Below are positions 51,501 through 59,599 of a stretch of DNA of 64,000 nt, in pieces. The notes beneath the pieces are model-generated. The model was not told the origin of the DNA, made no database searches, and worked only from the letters and a program-made list of their open reading frames with translations. Numbering within the stretch: the stretch's first letter is position 1; every line of letters starts with the position of its first letter. Source of the DNA: Mesorhizobium sp. WSM3860 (GTDB lineage Bacteria; Pseudomonadota; Alphaproteobacteria; Rhizobiales; Rhizobiaceae); contig NZ_NSGF01000007.1 of the NCBI RefSeq assembly GCF_002294995.1, forward strand, positions 124,001 through 188,000. Reading direction: 5' to 3'. Position numbers and translations under genes: made by a program.

Positions 51501-52916
51501 ATGTTTGTCGAACGCATCGAATCCGATCTAATCGGACCGCTCGCTATTCCTGGCAATGTGCTCTACGGCGTGCACACCCGTCGAGCGGAACAGAACTTTG
51601 ACGTGTCCGGACTGCGCCTGAGGGATTTCCCCGAGCTCATCCAGTCGATGGCCATGGTGAAAAAGGCCGCTGGCCTTGCAAACATGGAACTCGGACTGCT
51701 TTCGTTCGAAAAGGCACAGGCCATATCGGATGCCTGTGACGAACTCATCGGGCTCCGGGGGATCGATGAGAATTTCCCCGTGGACATGATGCAGGGTGGC
51801 GCCGGTACGTCCACCAACATGAACGTCAACGAGGTTGTAACGAACCTGGCCTTGATCAAGCTCGGCGCAGCGGTTGGCGACTATTCGAGACTGCACCCCA
51901 ATGACGACGTAAACCTCTCCCAGTCGACCAACGATGTGTATCCGACCGCAATTCGCCTCACGGTGTTGCGAGCCTGCGAGGGGCTGGCATCTGCACAGGT
52001 CGGCTTGCGTGAGGCGTTCCGCGCGAAAGCGCTGCAGCACGCAAATGCCCTGAAGGTCGGCAGAACTCAGCTTCAAGATGCCGTTCCGATGACAGTCGGG
52101 CAGGAGTTCGGGGCCTTCGCCGAACTCATTGACGAGGACATCATCCAGCTTCAATCAGCATCGAGATTGCTGCTAGAAATCAACCTCGGCGGTTCGGCGA
52201 TCGGAACGTCGATCAATGTGCCGCGCGAGTTCCCCGGCGTCGTTTGTCGTCATCTGTCGCAAATATCCGGGATTCAACTTATCGCTGCCCGCAATTTCAT
52301 CGAGGCAACATCCGACACCGGCGGGTTTGTGTCCTTTTCAGGTATCCTGAAGCGCATTGCGGTCAAGCTGACCAAGATCTGCAACGATCTGCGCCTCCTG
52401 AGCAGCGGACCGCTCGGTGGCTTCGGGGAGATTCGCCTGCCGCCGGTACAAGCCGGCTCTTCCATCATGCCGGGCAAGATCAACCCCGTCATTCCAGAGA
52501 TGATGAATCAGCTCGGCTTCCAGGTGATTGGTAACGATCTTACCGTGACCTTGGCCGCAAGCGCGGGCCAGCTTCAGTTGAATGCAATGGAGCCGGTGAT
52601 CGTATTGAACATTCTTCAATCCATTCGGCTCCTGACAAGAGGAATGCTCATTTTCAAGGAGCGCTGCATCGACGGAATTGAAGTCGATGTTGATCGCTGC
52701 AGAGCGCTGCTCGACCAATCCCTTGTTCTAGCGACGCCCCTGGCAAAGCTCATCGGCTACGGCAAAGCGGCTGAATTATCTAAGCGCGCCTTGGCAGGAA
52801 AGAGGAATTTGCGTCAAGTCGTGGAAGAAGAGGGGGTTCTGCTTCCCGACCAAATTGAGCAGATTTTTGGCAACAGTGCCGGGTTCGCGGGTCTCTTGGA
52901 CGCTTTCTCGGCTTGA
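51501..52916 (+). CDS. Aspartase/fumarase-superfamily lyase (aspartate ammonia-lyase-like)
   Basis: A 471-residue protein with the superfamily signature GSSIMPGKINP at about residue 319, the GGAGTSTNMNVNEV and LSQSTNDVYPTAIR segments, and overall length equal to AspA. It would eliminate ammonia or water from aspartate-like or malate-like acids to give fumarate or a fumarate analogue. ATG 51501 follows GAGAGGGG. A 216-base gap separates it from the GMC gene, so it may have its own promoter; a role in the same catabolic route is possible. Confidence 0.9.
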   Translation: MFVERIESDLIGPLAIPGNVLYGVHTRRAEQNFDVSGLRLRDFPELIQSMAMVKKAAGLANMELGLLSFEKAQAISDACDELIGLRGIDENFPVDMMQGGAGTSTNMNVNEVVTNLALIKLGAAVGDYSRLHPNDDVNLSQSTNDVYPTAIRLTVLRACEGLASAQVGLREAFRAKALQHANALKVGRTQLQDAVPMTVGQEFGAFAELIDEDIIQLQSASRLLLEINLGGSAIGTSINVPREFPGVVCRHLSQISGIQLIAARNFIEATSDTGGFVSFSGILKRIAVKLTKICNDLRLLSSGPLGGFGEIRLPPVQAGSSIMPGKINPVIPEMMNQLGFQVIGNDLTVTLAASAGQLQLNAMEPVIVLNILQSIRLLTRGMLIFKERCIDGIEVDVDRCRALLDQSLVLATPLAKLIGYGKAAELSKRALAGKRNLRQVVEEEGVLLPDQIEQIFGNSAGFAGLLDAFSA

Positions 52917-53104
52917 GGTGCGCTATTAGCGCGTTGTCGAGACGCCCGCGGCCGCCCAGGAAGCTTGCTCCACTTATGATACTGCAGCGATGGTCTCGAG
53001 CTCGACCAGCTCCGCCTGATCGGGCGCTCACCGGCGTGCCCTTCACCACCCCAAACCGGGGTCCCTTTTACATGAAAAACCAGGGTCACGATTCCGTGGT
53101 CATT

Positions 53105-53239
53105 GACAGTTTGAACGGAAAAGCCGTTGGCAAGCATGGTGACCGCACGCGAGAGGCGCAGCCGCTGCCGCCATTTCATGAAGCTCATGCCGAGGTCGCG
53201 TTTGCAGCGTCGGGCCAAAGTGCCTCTGTGCTGTGAACT
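53105..53239 (-). pseudogene. Fragment of an AraC-family regulator (C-terminal helix-turn-helix)
   Basis: About 45 codons read as the end of an AraC-type DNA-binding domain: GTLARRCKRDLGMSFMKWRQ and then RLRLSRAVTMLANGFSVQTV. An in-frame TGA lies just upstream and the similarity ends abruptly after SVQTV. Nothing of the N-terminal domain is present. It is a relic in the gap between the lyase gene and the GH144-like gene. Confidence 0.7.
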
Positions 53240-53324
53240 TCAAGGGAGCCAAGGTTGTCGCTCACCGCGTCGGTGGTGCTTGCCCGGCCCAGTCACCAAT
53301 TCGATCTGGGGATAAGCGGCACAT

Positions 53325-53399
53325 GTCGGCCTCTTCCATAGTGGAATAGAATGGAACAGGTAACTTGGTGATCAGGCCGACCTTGATCTTATCGGCCGC
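53325..53399 (-). pseudogene. Fragment of a periplasmic sugar-binding protein
   Basis: Some 25 codons read ADKIKVGLITKLPVPFYSTM followed by EEAD, which is the mature N-terminus of an RbsB-type sugar-binding protein. Before and after it the similarity stops. It lies 86 bases from the AraC fragment on the same strand, so both may be remnants of one deleted sugar-uptake locus. The match is short, hence modest confidence. Confidence 0.5.
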
Positions 53400-53425
53400 G
53401 TGGGGACGGCATCAGTCGCTGAACC

Positions 53426-54664
53426 CTAGACCTGAACGAAGCCCAATCGCCTCAATCCCTCGCGCACTTCAGGCGCGCTCATGAACAGCTCCCAGAGCAA
53501 GCCGCTGCGATGGTTCTCTATCATGGCTATGATCGGTCCCTGGTTTATCGCCAGATAGGTTTGCGCGAACCAACTTAGGTTCTCGCTGAAGCTGTCGAAA
53601 AATCCGAAACTCCCCCAGATCCGGTGAAGCGGTTTTGCGAGGAAGCATCTTAACGCGCGCATGGATTCCACCGGGGTGTAGGGCAGGCTCGACAGGGCAG
53701 CACTTGGTGTGATGACCCCCTTGTCTTCGTCTGGTGCGTGCGCGACGTAACCATACGGCCCATGGCCTGAGGTGAGTCCCCAGCAATCTTCCCCGTAGCC
53801 GGAATGTCCGTGCGGGTTGCGGACGCAATGCTCGTAATTAATGCGCGTGTGGGCTACATTCTGTTGCCAATAGTGCGCGTACCGGTCTCGCAAGCGGCGA
53901 GGATCAAGACCACAGAAAGAGTACTGGGCCAAAAACAGCGGCCCCCCGTGATCCGGGCCAAGCGGCAAGTCTATTCCATAGAAACTCTGGCCGTTGCACA
54001 TTTGGCCGTCGCGAGCGAACCCGTTGTGATAAGCGCTTGCCCTTATCGGATGCGTGGAGGACCCCGCCGCCAGCACATAAGACAGCATTCCCTCGTTCCA
54101 ACCCGATACAGGGCAGTTCATTGCCCATCCGAAGCTGGGGCTCCAGTGCCAGTAAAGCACTTCCTCATCGCGGCAGTACCAATCCCATTCGATAGCGCGC
54201 CACAACCGATTGATGCCCTCGCGTAGGCGAGTTTCAGCCATAGACCGTCGATTCAAATACTGGCGCGCGCATAACAATCCCTGGAACAACAATGCGGTTT
54301 CGACGCAATCGCCACCATCGTCCTTGCGGGTAAAGCGAATAGTCTTCCCGCTCCGACCGTGGACGAAATGCGGGAACATGCCGTGGTATCGGGTGACCTG
54401 TTCCAGAAAACTTACGATGCGATCAATTCGCTCCATGGCGTCGTTGCGTGGAACCCAGCCGCGTTCGACAGCAACGACAATGGCCATCAGCCCGAAGCCG
54501 GTGCCACCTAGCGAGATCAGATCGTTGTCGGACTTTCCACCGCGCCGCTGCCGGTCGCGCGCCATGCCGCTCGCAGGGTGAGCGCCATCCCAGAAATATC
54601 TGAACGTCTGCCGTTGAACGGCTTCCAGCAGGGCCCCGTCGGCCAAGTTCCTGAGGTCGTTCAT
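53426..54664 (-). CDS. Glucoamylase-domain protein, GH144-like (beta-1,2-glucan hydrolase family)
   Basis: A 412-residue alpha/alpha-barrel protein of the glucoamylase (PF10091) type. Characteristic parts are QTFRYFWDGAHPASGMARDR, SLGGTGFGLMAI, GWNEGMLSYVLAAGSSTHPI, SYGED-like GYGEDCWGLTSGHGPYGY and AINQGPIIAMIENHRSGLLW. Related enzymes include GH144 endo-beta-1,2-glucanases, which act on cyclic and linear beta-1,2-glucans common in rhizobia. No signal peptide is evident from ATG 54664, implying a cytoplasmic enzyme; a longer frame to 54745 does not add a good one. Substrate is inferred from family only. Confidence 0.85.
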   Translation of the reverse strand: MNDLRNLADGALLEAVQRQTFRYFWDGAHPASGMARDRQRRGGKSDNDLISLGGTGFGLMAIVVAVERGWVPRNDAMERIDRIVSFLEQVTRYHGMFPHFVHGRSGKTIRFTRKDDGGDCVETALLFQGLLCARQYLNRRSMAETRLREGINRLWRAIEWDWYCRDEEVLYWHWSPSFGWAMNCPVSGWNEGMLSYVLAAGSSTHPIRASAYHNGFARDGQMCNGQSFYGIDLPLGPDHGGPLFLAQYSFCGLDPRRLRDRYAHYWQQNVAHTRINYEHCVRNPHGHSGYGEDCWGLTSGHGPYGYVAHAPDEDKGVITPSAALSSLPYTPVESMRALRCFLAKPLHRIWGSFGFFDSFSENLSWFAQTYLAINQGPIIAMIENHRSGLLWELFMSAPEVREGLRRLGFVQV

Positions 54665-54754
54665 CGGTGGCGGTGCGGATTGTTTACAATCGACGTAAAG
54701 CGAACATTCTAGCTCGCGAAGTTGGTTGAAATGCCCGGATCGCAAGGCGCCTAT

Positions 54755-54931
54755 TTAGGGCTTCTCAACAAGGATCGAAAGATAGTGCTCAGCCGCAGAT
54801 GATTGCGCCTGAGCAATTATGCCGCGCTCCACGCTTTGTTCGGCAAGCATGGATATCGCGCTTGGAAAGAGCATTGCAAAGATAAGAAGAACCAGGAAAG
54901 GCCAACAAAATTTTGCTATCTGCAAAAACAC
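54755..54931 (-). CDS. Possible small single-pass membrane protein
   Basis: A 58-residue frame beginning at GTG 54931 with AGAGG six bases upstream. It encodes one strong hydrophobic segment (FCWPFLVLLIFAMLFPSAI) followed by a polar tail. It lies 90 bases upstream of the GH144-like gene on the same strand. The short length and absence of a known family make it uncertain. Between 54932 and 55316 I see no other supportable feature. Confidence 0.3.
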   Translation of the reverse strand: MFLQIAKFCWPFLVLLIFAMLFPSAISMLAEQSVERGIIAQAQSSAAEHYLSILVEKP

Positions 54932-55316
54932 TTGGCACCTCTGATTGTGATTGCCCACTGGAGACTGACTCGCGATCGGTTCAAACCGTGATGTGAGTAT
55001 CGTAGCGGCTTACAAAGGCGCAACCTGTGAATACACCCAGAGAACGCCTGCAAGCTTCACCTACTGGTCCGCTCACCGCACTTGTCTTACATCGGGGCGG
55101 CTACAGCGCGATTTCGCAGGTAAAATTTTGCATTCGCAATCTGACGCACGAGAACGCCTTTATTAGAAGAAAAGTTCACGTAGATGTGGACTCATGCCCT
55201 GCCCGCAGTGCAAGGCGGATCTACCCAGTTCTAGTGACGTGGAACTGAAATGTTCAGGTCCTCAGCCAACCGCGCAGCGGGGCAGAAATCGCCTCGCGCA
55301 TCGGATATCCGCTGGA

Positions 55317-55351
55317 TTAAAAAAAGGAGCGGTTCGACCGGAACCGCTCCT
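55317..55351 (-). terminator. Rho-independent terminator of the leftward Gfo/Idh/MocA operon
   Basis: On the minus strand an 11-bp perfect stem (55351-55341 with 55335-55325) and a 5-base loop are followed directly by seven T residues (55325-55319). It lies 13 bases after the stop of the Gfo/Idh/MocA gene ending at 55364. This is the clearest intrinsic terminator in the window. Confidence 0.9.
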
Positions 55352-55363
55352 CGCGAATGAACC

Positions 55364-56362
55364 TCAGACCGGCACCGAGCGGCCGGTCCGTGCCGCTTCG
55401 CGTGCGGCCATGGCAAATTTCAAGGATTTCAACCCGTCGCGGCCTGTCACCGTTGGGAAGCCATTGCCAGCCATGGCCGCATTGAAGTCACGGATGACCT
55501 TGTCGTAGGCGTTGACATGGTCGATCTGCTCTTCGACCTGTTCGCCATTCCTGCGCACGAACACACGTCCACCGCCACGCTGGAGCAGAACGTCGTCCGC
55601 AAAAACGGAGCCCTTCGTGCCAAAGAGCTCAACCGTCGTTCTAGCGTGATCGATGGCAAAGCTCTCGGTGATCTGAACAATTGTGCCGGTCTTCATTCGT
55701 GCGATGATCGCGACCGTATCCTCGACTTCCTTCGACGTTATTCCATTGTTGGCGGTCATCGCGACGACCTCCTGCGCTTCCGTGCCAAGGATGTAGTGCA
55801 AAAGGTCCGCGTCGTGCACGGTAAGGTCGAAGAAAACGCCGGCTCCGGCGGTCACGGACTCGGTTCTCCAGCCGCGATTGGCGACCGGAAGCAGCACGCC
55901 GAATGTCATGCGGGCAGCGACGAGCGTGCCCAGATCACCATTCTTCACCAAGTCGTGGAGCCTGATGTGAGTCGCCATATTTCGCAGATGGTGATTGATG
56001 CCCAAGACGCGGCCATGCGATTCGGCGGCCGCGATCATGGCTTCGGCTTCGGCTACGGTCATTGCCATCGGCTTCTCGCCGAGCACATGTTTGCCAGCCA
56101 AAATTGCCGCAATCGCATCTGGACCGTGCTTCTCATTGGTGTTGCTTATGTATACCGCGTCGACATCCGCGCGAAGCAGCGCTTCGAGCGTATCGTAGGC
56201 CTGCGGAATGCCGTTTCGCTCGGCGTAGGCGCGTCCACGGGCCGTGTCGGAGGAAAACACTGCGGCGACCTCGCTGTTCGGATCGCCGTTGATAGCCGGG
56301 ATCAGCCACTCCTCGGCAATCCGGCTGGCGCCTATCAATCCCCATTTGTAAATTTTGCTCAT
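55364..56362 (-). CDS. Gfo/Idh/MocA-family oxidoreductase
   Basis: A 332-residue NAD(P)-dependent enzyme with WGLIGASRIAEEW at the N-terminus, ISNTNEKHG, the intact catalytic VLGEKPMA and FFDLTVHDADLLHYILG with the Asp/His pair. It is likely a sugar, inositol or dehydro-sugar reductase or dehydrogenase. ATG 56362 follows CAGGAAGAAAC. It follows the ABC ATPase gene by about 107 bases on the same strand and ends before a strong terminator. Confidence 0.9.
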   Translation of the reverse strand: MSKIYKWGLIGASRIAEEWLIPAINGDPNSEVAAVFSSDTARGRAYAERNGIPQAYDTLEALLRADVDAVYISNTNEKHGPDAIAAILAGKHVLGEKPMAMTVAEAEAMIAAAESHGRVLGINHHLRNMATHIRLHDLVKNGDLGTLVAARMTFGVLLPVANRGWRTESVTAGAGVFFDLTVHDADLLHYILGTEAQEVVAMTANNGITSKEVEDTVAIIARMKTGTIVQITESFAIDHARTTVELFGTKGSVFADDVLLQRGGGRVFVRRNGEQVEEQIDHVNAYDKVIRDFNAAMAGNGFPTVTGRDGLKSLKFAMAAREAARTGRSVPV

Positions 56363-56468
56363 CTGTTTCTTCCTGGAACTCGTGGTGATGGAGGGGGAGG
56401 TCTTATTCCAGACTGACATCGGAGAGCGTCCTCCAGGCTGCAGAATGGAGATGAAAATCTGGTCGCGG

Positions 56469-57569
56469 TCAGCCGATCCGGCTTCCGGTTTGCTTGTCGA
56501 AGGCGATTAGTTTCGTTGTGTTTAGGCGCAGCCGGGTCGGGCCAAGTCCGAGGATCGAACCGGCACGCAGTCGCGCCGTCAGTTCGGCGCCGGCGAATTT
56601 GAAAATGATGACGTCGTCAGAACCAGTGGGCTCGATCAACTCGATGACGACGTCGATATCGAGATCGTTCTCACCAAGGCTTCCCGTGACGCTGGAAAAG
56701 TTCTCGGGGCGGATGCCAAAGGTGCAGTCAGGGGCCGCTTCCGAAAAATGCCTGGCCAACGCCGCGGGCAGAGGGATCATATCCGGCGCATAGCCAAACC
56801 TTGCCGTCAGGCTGCTGCCGCTCTCGACCACGCTGCCATCGATCAGGTTTATGCGCGGCGCGCCGATAAAGGTGGCGACAAATGTGTTGGCAGGCGAATC
56901 GTACACCTCGTTGGGCGTCCCGACCTGCTGCAGCTCGCCTTTGTCCAGAATTGCAATTCGCGTTGCGAGCGTCATCGCTTCGATTTGATCGTGGGTGACG
57001 TAGACGGTGGTCTTGCCCATCCGCTGGTGCAGCTTCTTCAATTCCGTCCGCATCTCCACCCGGAGCAGCGCGTCAAGATTGGAAAGCGGTTCATCGAACA
57101 GGAAGATGCTGGGTTCGCGGACAAGGGCGCGCCCGATGGCAACGCGCTGACGCTGCCCCCCCGACAACTGCGACGGTTTACGGTCCAGCAGGTGCTCGAT
57201 TTGCAAAAGCTTGGCGACCCCCTGTACGGCCTCCGAACGTTTCTCGCTGGAGACTTTCCGCATTTCCAGCGGGAACGAGATGTTCTGGCGCACAGTCATC
57301 GACGGATAGAGCGCATAGGACTGGAACACCATTGCGATGTCGCGGTGCTGGCAGGGCAAATCATTGATCACCCTGCCATTCAGTTTGATCTCGCCCGAGG
57401 TCACCCCATGAAGACCTGCTATCGCATGCAGCAAGGTGGACTTGCCGCAGCCGGAAGGGCCAAGCAGGACGAGAAACTCGCCGGAATCTATTTCCAGGTT
57501 GATGTCCTTCAGCACCGCGAGGTTCGGGCCGTAGAATTTGTTGATCTGGTTGAGGGCGAGGGATGACAT
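56469..57569 (-). CDS. Orphan sugar ABC transporter ATPase (UgpC/MsmK-type)
   Basis: A 366-residue ATPase with Walker A GPSGCGKS, LSGGQRQR, LFDEPLSNLD and a C-terminal TOBE domain. No permease or binding-protein gene is next to it, so it may serve transporters encoded elsewhere, as MsmK-type ATPases can. Length and sequence are close to the ATPase at 48678. ATG 57569 follows AAGGTACG. It forms an apparent leftward unit with the Gfo/Idh/MocA gene. Confidence 0.92.
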   Translation of the reverse strand: MSSLALNQINKFYGPNLAVLKDINLEIDSGEFLVLLGPSGCGKSTLLHAIAGLHGVTSGEIKLNGRVINDLPCQHRDIAMVFQSYALYPSMTVRQNISFPLEMRKVSSEKRSEAVQGVAKLLQIEHLLDRKPSQLSGGQRQRVAIGRALVREPSIFLFDEPLSNLDALLRVEMRTELKKLHQRMGKTTVYVTHDQIEAMTLATRIAILDKGELQQVGTPNEVYDSPANTFVATFIGAPRINLIDGSVVESGSSLTARFGYAPDMIPLPAALARHFSEAAPDCTFGIRPENFSSVTGSLGENDLDIDVVIELIEPTGSDDVIIFKFAGAELTARLRAGSILGLGPTRLRLNTTKLIAFDKQTGSRIG

Positions 57570-57714
57570 CGACGTACCTTGTCTAAGGGAAACTGGCCTT
57601 GTGAACGGGTGGCAACGACAAAACAAAGGCTTCGCGCTCCGCCTGGAGCGCGGTTCGGGTATGGCAGCCGATTGGACCAGAATTCGAGAGTGACGCTTGC
57701 GGCGGACAGCGGAA

Positions 57715-58470
57715 TTAGCTGTCAGGCGCTCCCATCTTGTTGATCAGAACGGTCGGTTCGGATCTCTTCCAGTCGAGAACGGCATCGAAGCCCAGCAATC
57801 TGCGCCGGGACAAGGTCAAATGGTTGAACATGGCCTGGTAAGCCTGAAGCGGCTCTTGGGCGGCGATCGCATCCACGATCGATGCATGTTCGATGCGGAC
57901 CACTTCCAATCGGGTCTGGCTCGCAGCGGTGGCGAACTGGCCGGTTAGCCGCATGCCGAAAACGATCTGCTTGTGCAGCATGAACATTGTGCTGGCGTAC
58001 ATGGAGTTCTGCGAGGCCTGCGCGACAGCGATATGAAAATCCAGGTCGAGATCGCCAAAGGCCTCATCGCTCATGCCTTCCTCAAATGCATTGTGTGCGG
58101 TGATGATCACATCCATGTCCTCGGCACGTCGGCGAAGGGCGGCCACGGCCGCGGCGTCGCATTCGATCGTGAGCCGGAACTCGAATGCATGGATAAGATC
58201 GGCGATATTCTCGATTGGGCGGAAGCCTTTGGCAGGGGCATCGGAGCCATTCAGGACGTAGCTGCCTGAACCCCGCTTCGAGTTGATTATGCCGTCATTG
58301 CGCAGCCGGATGAGGGCTTCGCGCACCACCGGCCGGGAGACGCCATGCTGTTCGGCAAGCTCCATTTCGGTCGGTATGCGTGTTCCCTCGGACCATTCCC
58401 CGCTGTCGACGAGCTGCCTCATCGTCTCGTAGAGCCGTTCCGAAAGTTTTGTCCTTTGGGCGTAAGCCAT
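57715..58470 (-). CDS. GntR-family regulator, FadR/FCD subgroup
   Basis: A 251-residue regulator with an N-terminal winged helix-turn-helix (IPTEMELAEQHGVSRPVVREALIRLRNDGII) and an FCD domain (FEFRLTIECDAAAVAALR, DLDFHIAVAQAS, EHASIVDAI) bearing metal-site His and Asp residues. ATG 58470. A dyad TTACA-N4-TGTAA lies 13 bases upstream of its start and a near copy lies upstream of the aldehyde dehydrogenase gene, so it may control itself, the orphan ATPase unit and the hydantoinase/dehydrogenase genes. Confidence 0.9.
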   Translation of the reverse strand: MAYAQRTKLSERLYETMRQLVDSGEWSEGTRIPTEMELAEQHGVSRPVVREALIRLRNDGIINSKRGSGSYVLNGSDAPAKGFRPIENIADLIHAFEFRLTIECDAAAVAALRRRAEDMDVIITAHNAFEEGMSDEAFGDLDLDFHIAVAQASQNSMYASTMFMLHKQIVFGMRLTGQFATAASQTRLEVVRIEHASIVDAIAAQEPLQAYQAMFNHLTLSRRRLLGFDAVLDWKRSEPTVLINKMGAPDS

Positions 58471-58482
58471 TCCAGCGCCTCA

Positions 58483-58550
58483 TTACATATTTGTAAATCT
58501 ACACGTCATTTGTCAGATTTCAAGCTTGATTTGCGCTAAAAAGTCAGACA
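58483..58550. promoter_or_regulatory. FadR-type operator candidates upstream of the GntR gene
   Basis: TTACATATTTGTAA (58483-58496) is a perfect TTACA-N4-TGTAA dyad. A second element AAAGTCAGACA (58540-58550) resembles the GTC-N-GAC form bound by FadR-subgroup regulators. Both have relatives in the hyuA/aldehyde dehydrogenase intergenic region. The remaining sequence to 58813 holds only the b561 gene's leader, with GAGGAC before its ATG. Confidence 0.5.
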
Positions 58551-58813
58551 TTGTCATTTTGTTTGATGCTGAGCGCGGTGTGAGTCCTCCCTCTGCACCA
58601 GCTTGCAGAAAACCGCCCGCCGGCACGCATTGCCAGAGGCCTGACCTGTAGAATCTGCGTTTAGCACAGCATTGTGCAGGGCGCGGGACGCCGGCCTATG
58701 CACGATGCCGGGCAATCCTGAGCCGGGACCAGGCAATGTCCGGCGGGCGCATTCATGCTGCCGCGACAGCCACCGCGGTTCGGCGCGCATATGGTCAACC
58801 TGAGGACTCCCTG

Positions 58814-59521
58814 ATGGACCTGCCGCAATCGCTGTATGACGAGGTATTCGGGACCAGGCCGCACTGGATCTACCATGCGTGGGTGATGTTCACGATCTGG
58901 ATCGTGCTCATACCGGCCGTACTGCTGCTTACGCGTTTCGGCAAACCGGCGCCGTCGCCGATCGGCATCCCGAAAGCAAGCGCCAAGCTAGGCCGCAAGC
59001 TTTTCTGGTTCACCATGCACCGGTTCGGTTTGTCAGTACTTGCCATGGCCAGCGTTGTCGCTGGCGCTATCGCCATTGCCGCGAGCGGAGGTTTCAGCGG
59101 CACGCTTCACTCCGTGTTCGGAATCGCGACATTGGTCTTGGGCGCAATGCAGATCGTCAGCGCCTGGTTTCGCGGCTCGCACGGTGTCCGTAATCCGGCA
59201 GGTTCAATGAACAACGAGCCTCCTGTTCCGTCTGGAGATCACTATGACATGACGGCACGACGGCGCTGGTTTGAAGCCTATCACAAGACGGTCGGCTGGC
59301 TGACGCTTGCCTGCGCGTTGGGCGCGGTCGCCACTGGGCTTTCACAATTTTGGGTGCCTGGCGTAGGGGTGGTTCTGACGCTTCTTGCTGTGCTCTACGC
59401 ACTGATCGCCGTCGTCCTTGAGGCACGTGGCTATCGCCACGACACATATATGTCGAATTTCGGCACCGGCGCGCATCACCCATACAATGAGAAAAGAATA
59501 GAAGAAATGTGTCGGAGATAG
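58814..59521 (+). CDS. Cytochrome b561-type membrane protein
   Basis: A 235-residue integral membrane protein with about five helices. Conserved His residues lie in or near helices (IYHAWVMF, FTMHRFGLSV, TLHSVFG, AYHKTVGWLT), arranged as in eukaryotic-type cytochrome b561 domains that bind two haems b and carry electrons across the membrane. ATG 58814 follows TGAGGACTCC. It is alone, convergent with hyuB and divergent from the GntR gene. Electron donor and acceptor are unknown. Confidence 0.82.
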   Translation: MDLPQSLYDEVFGTRPHWIYHAWVMFTIWIVLIPAVLLLTRFGKPAPSPIGIPKASAKLGRKLFWFTMHRFGLSVLAMASVVAGAIAIAASGGFSGTLHSVFGIATLVLGAMQIVSAWFRGSHGVRNPAGSMNNEPPVPSGDHYDMTARRRWFEAYHKTVGWLTLACALGAVATGLSQFWVPGVGVVLTLLAVLYALIAVVLEARGYRHDTYMSNFGTGAHHPYNEKRIEEMCRR

Positions 59522-59599
59522 CCGTGGCTATCGCCGTTTGCCGATTTGGTCACATGACTTGCCGGCTGTGGAACGTGAAACGGAAGGCTTGCCCGTTTT

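Noticed and set aside
55027..55248. 73-codon plus-strand frame in the 54.9-55.3 kb gap
   Set aside because: GTG start without a ribosome site and no recognisable sequence; no support.
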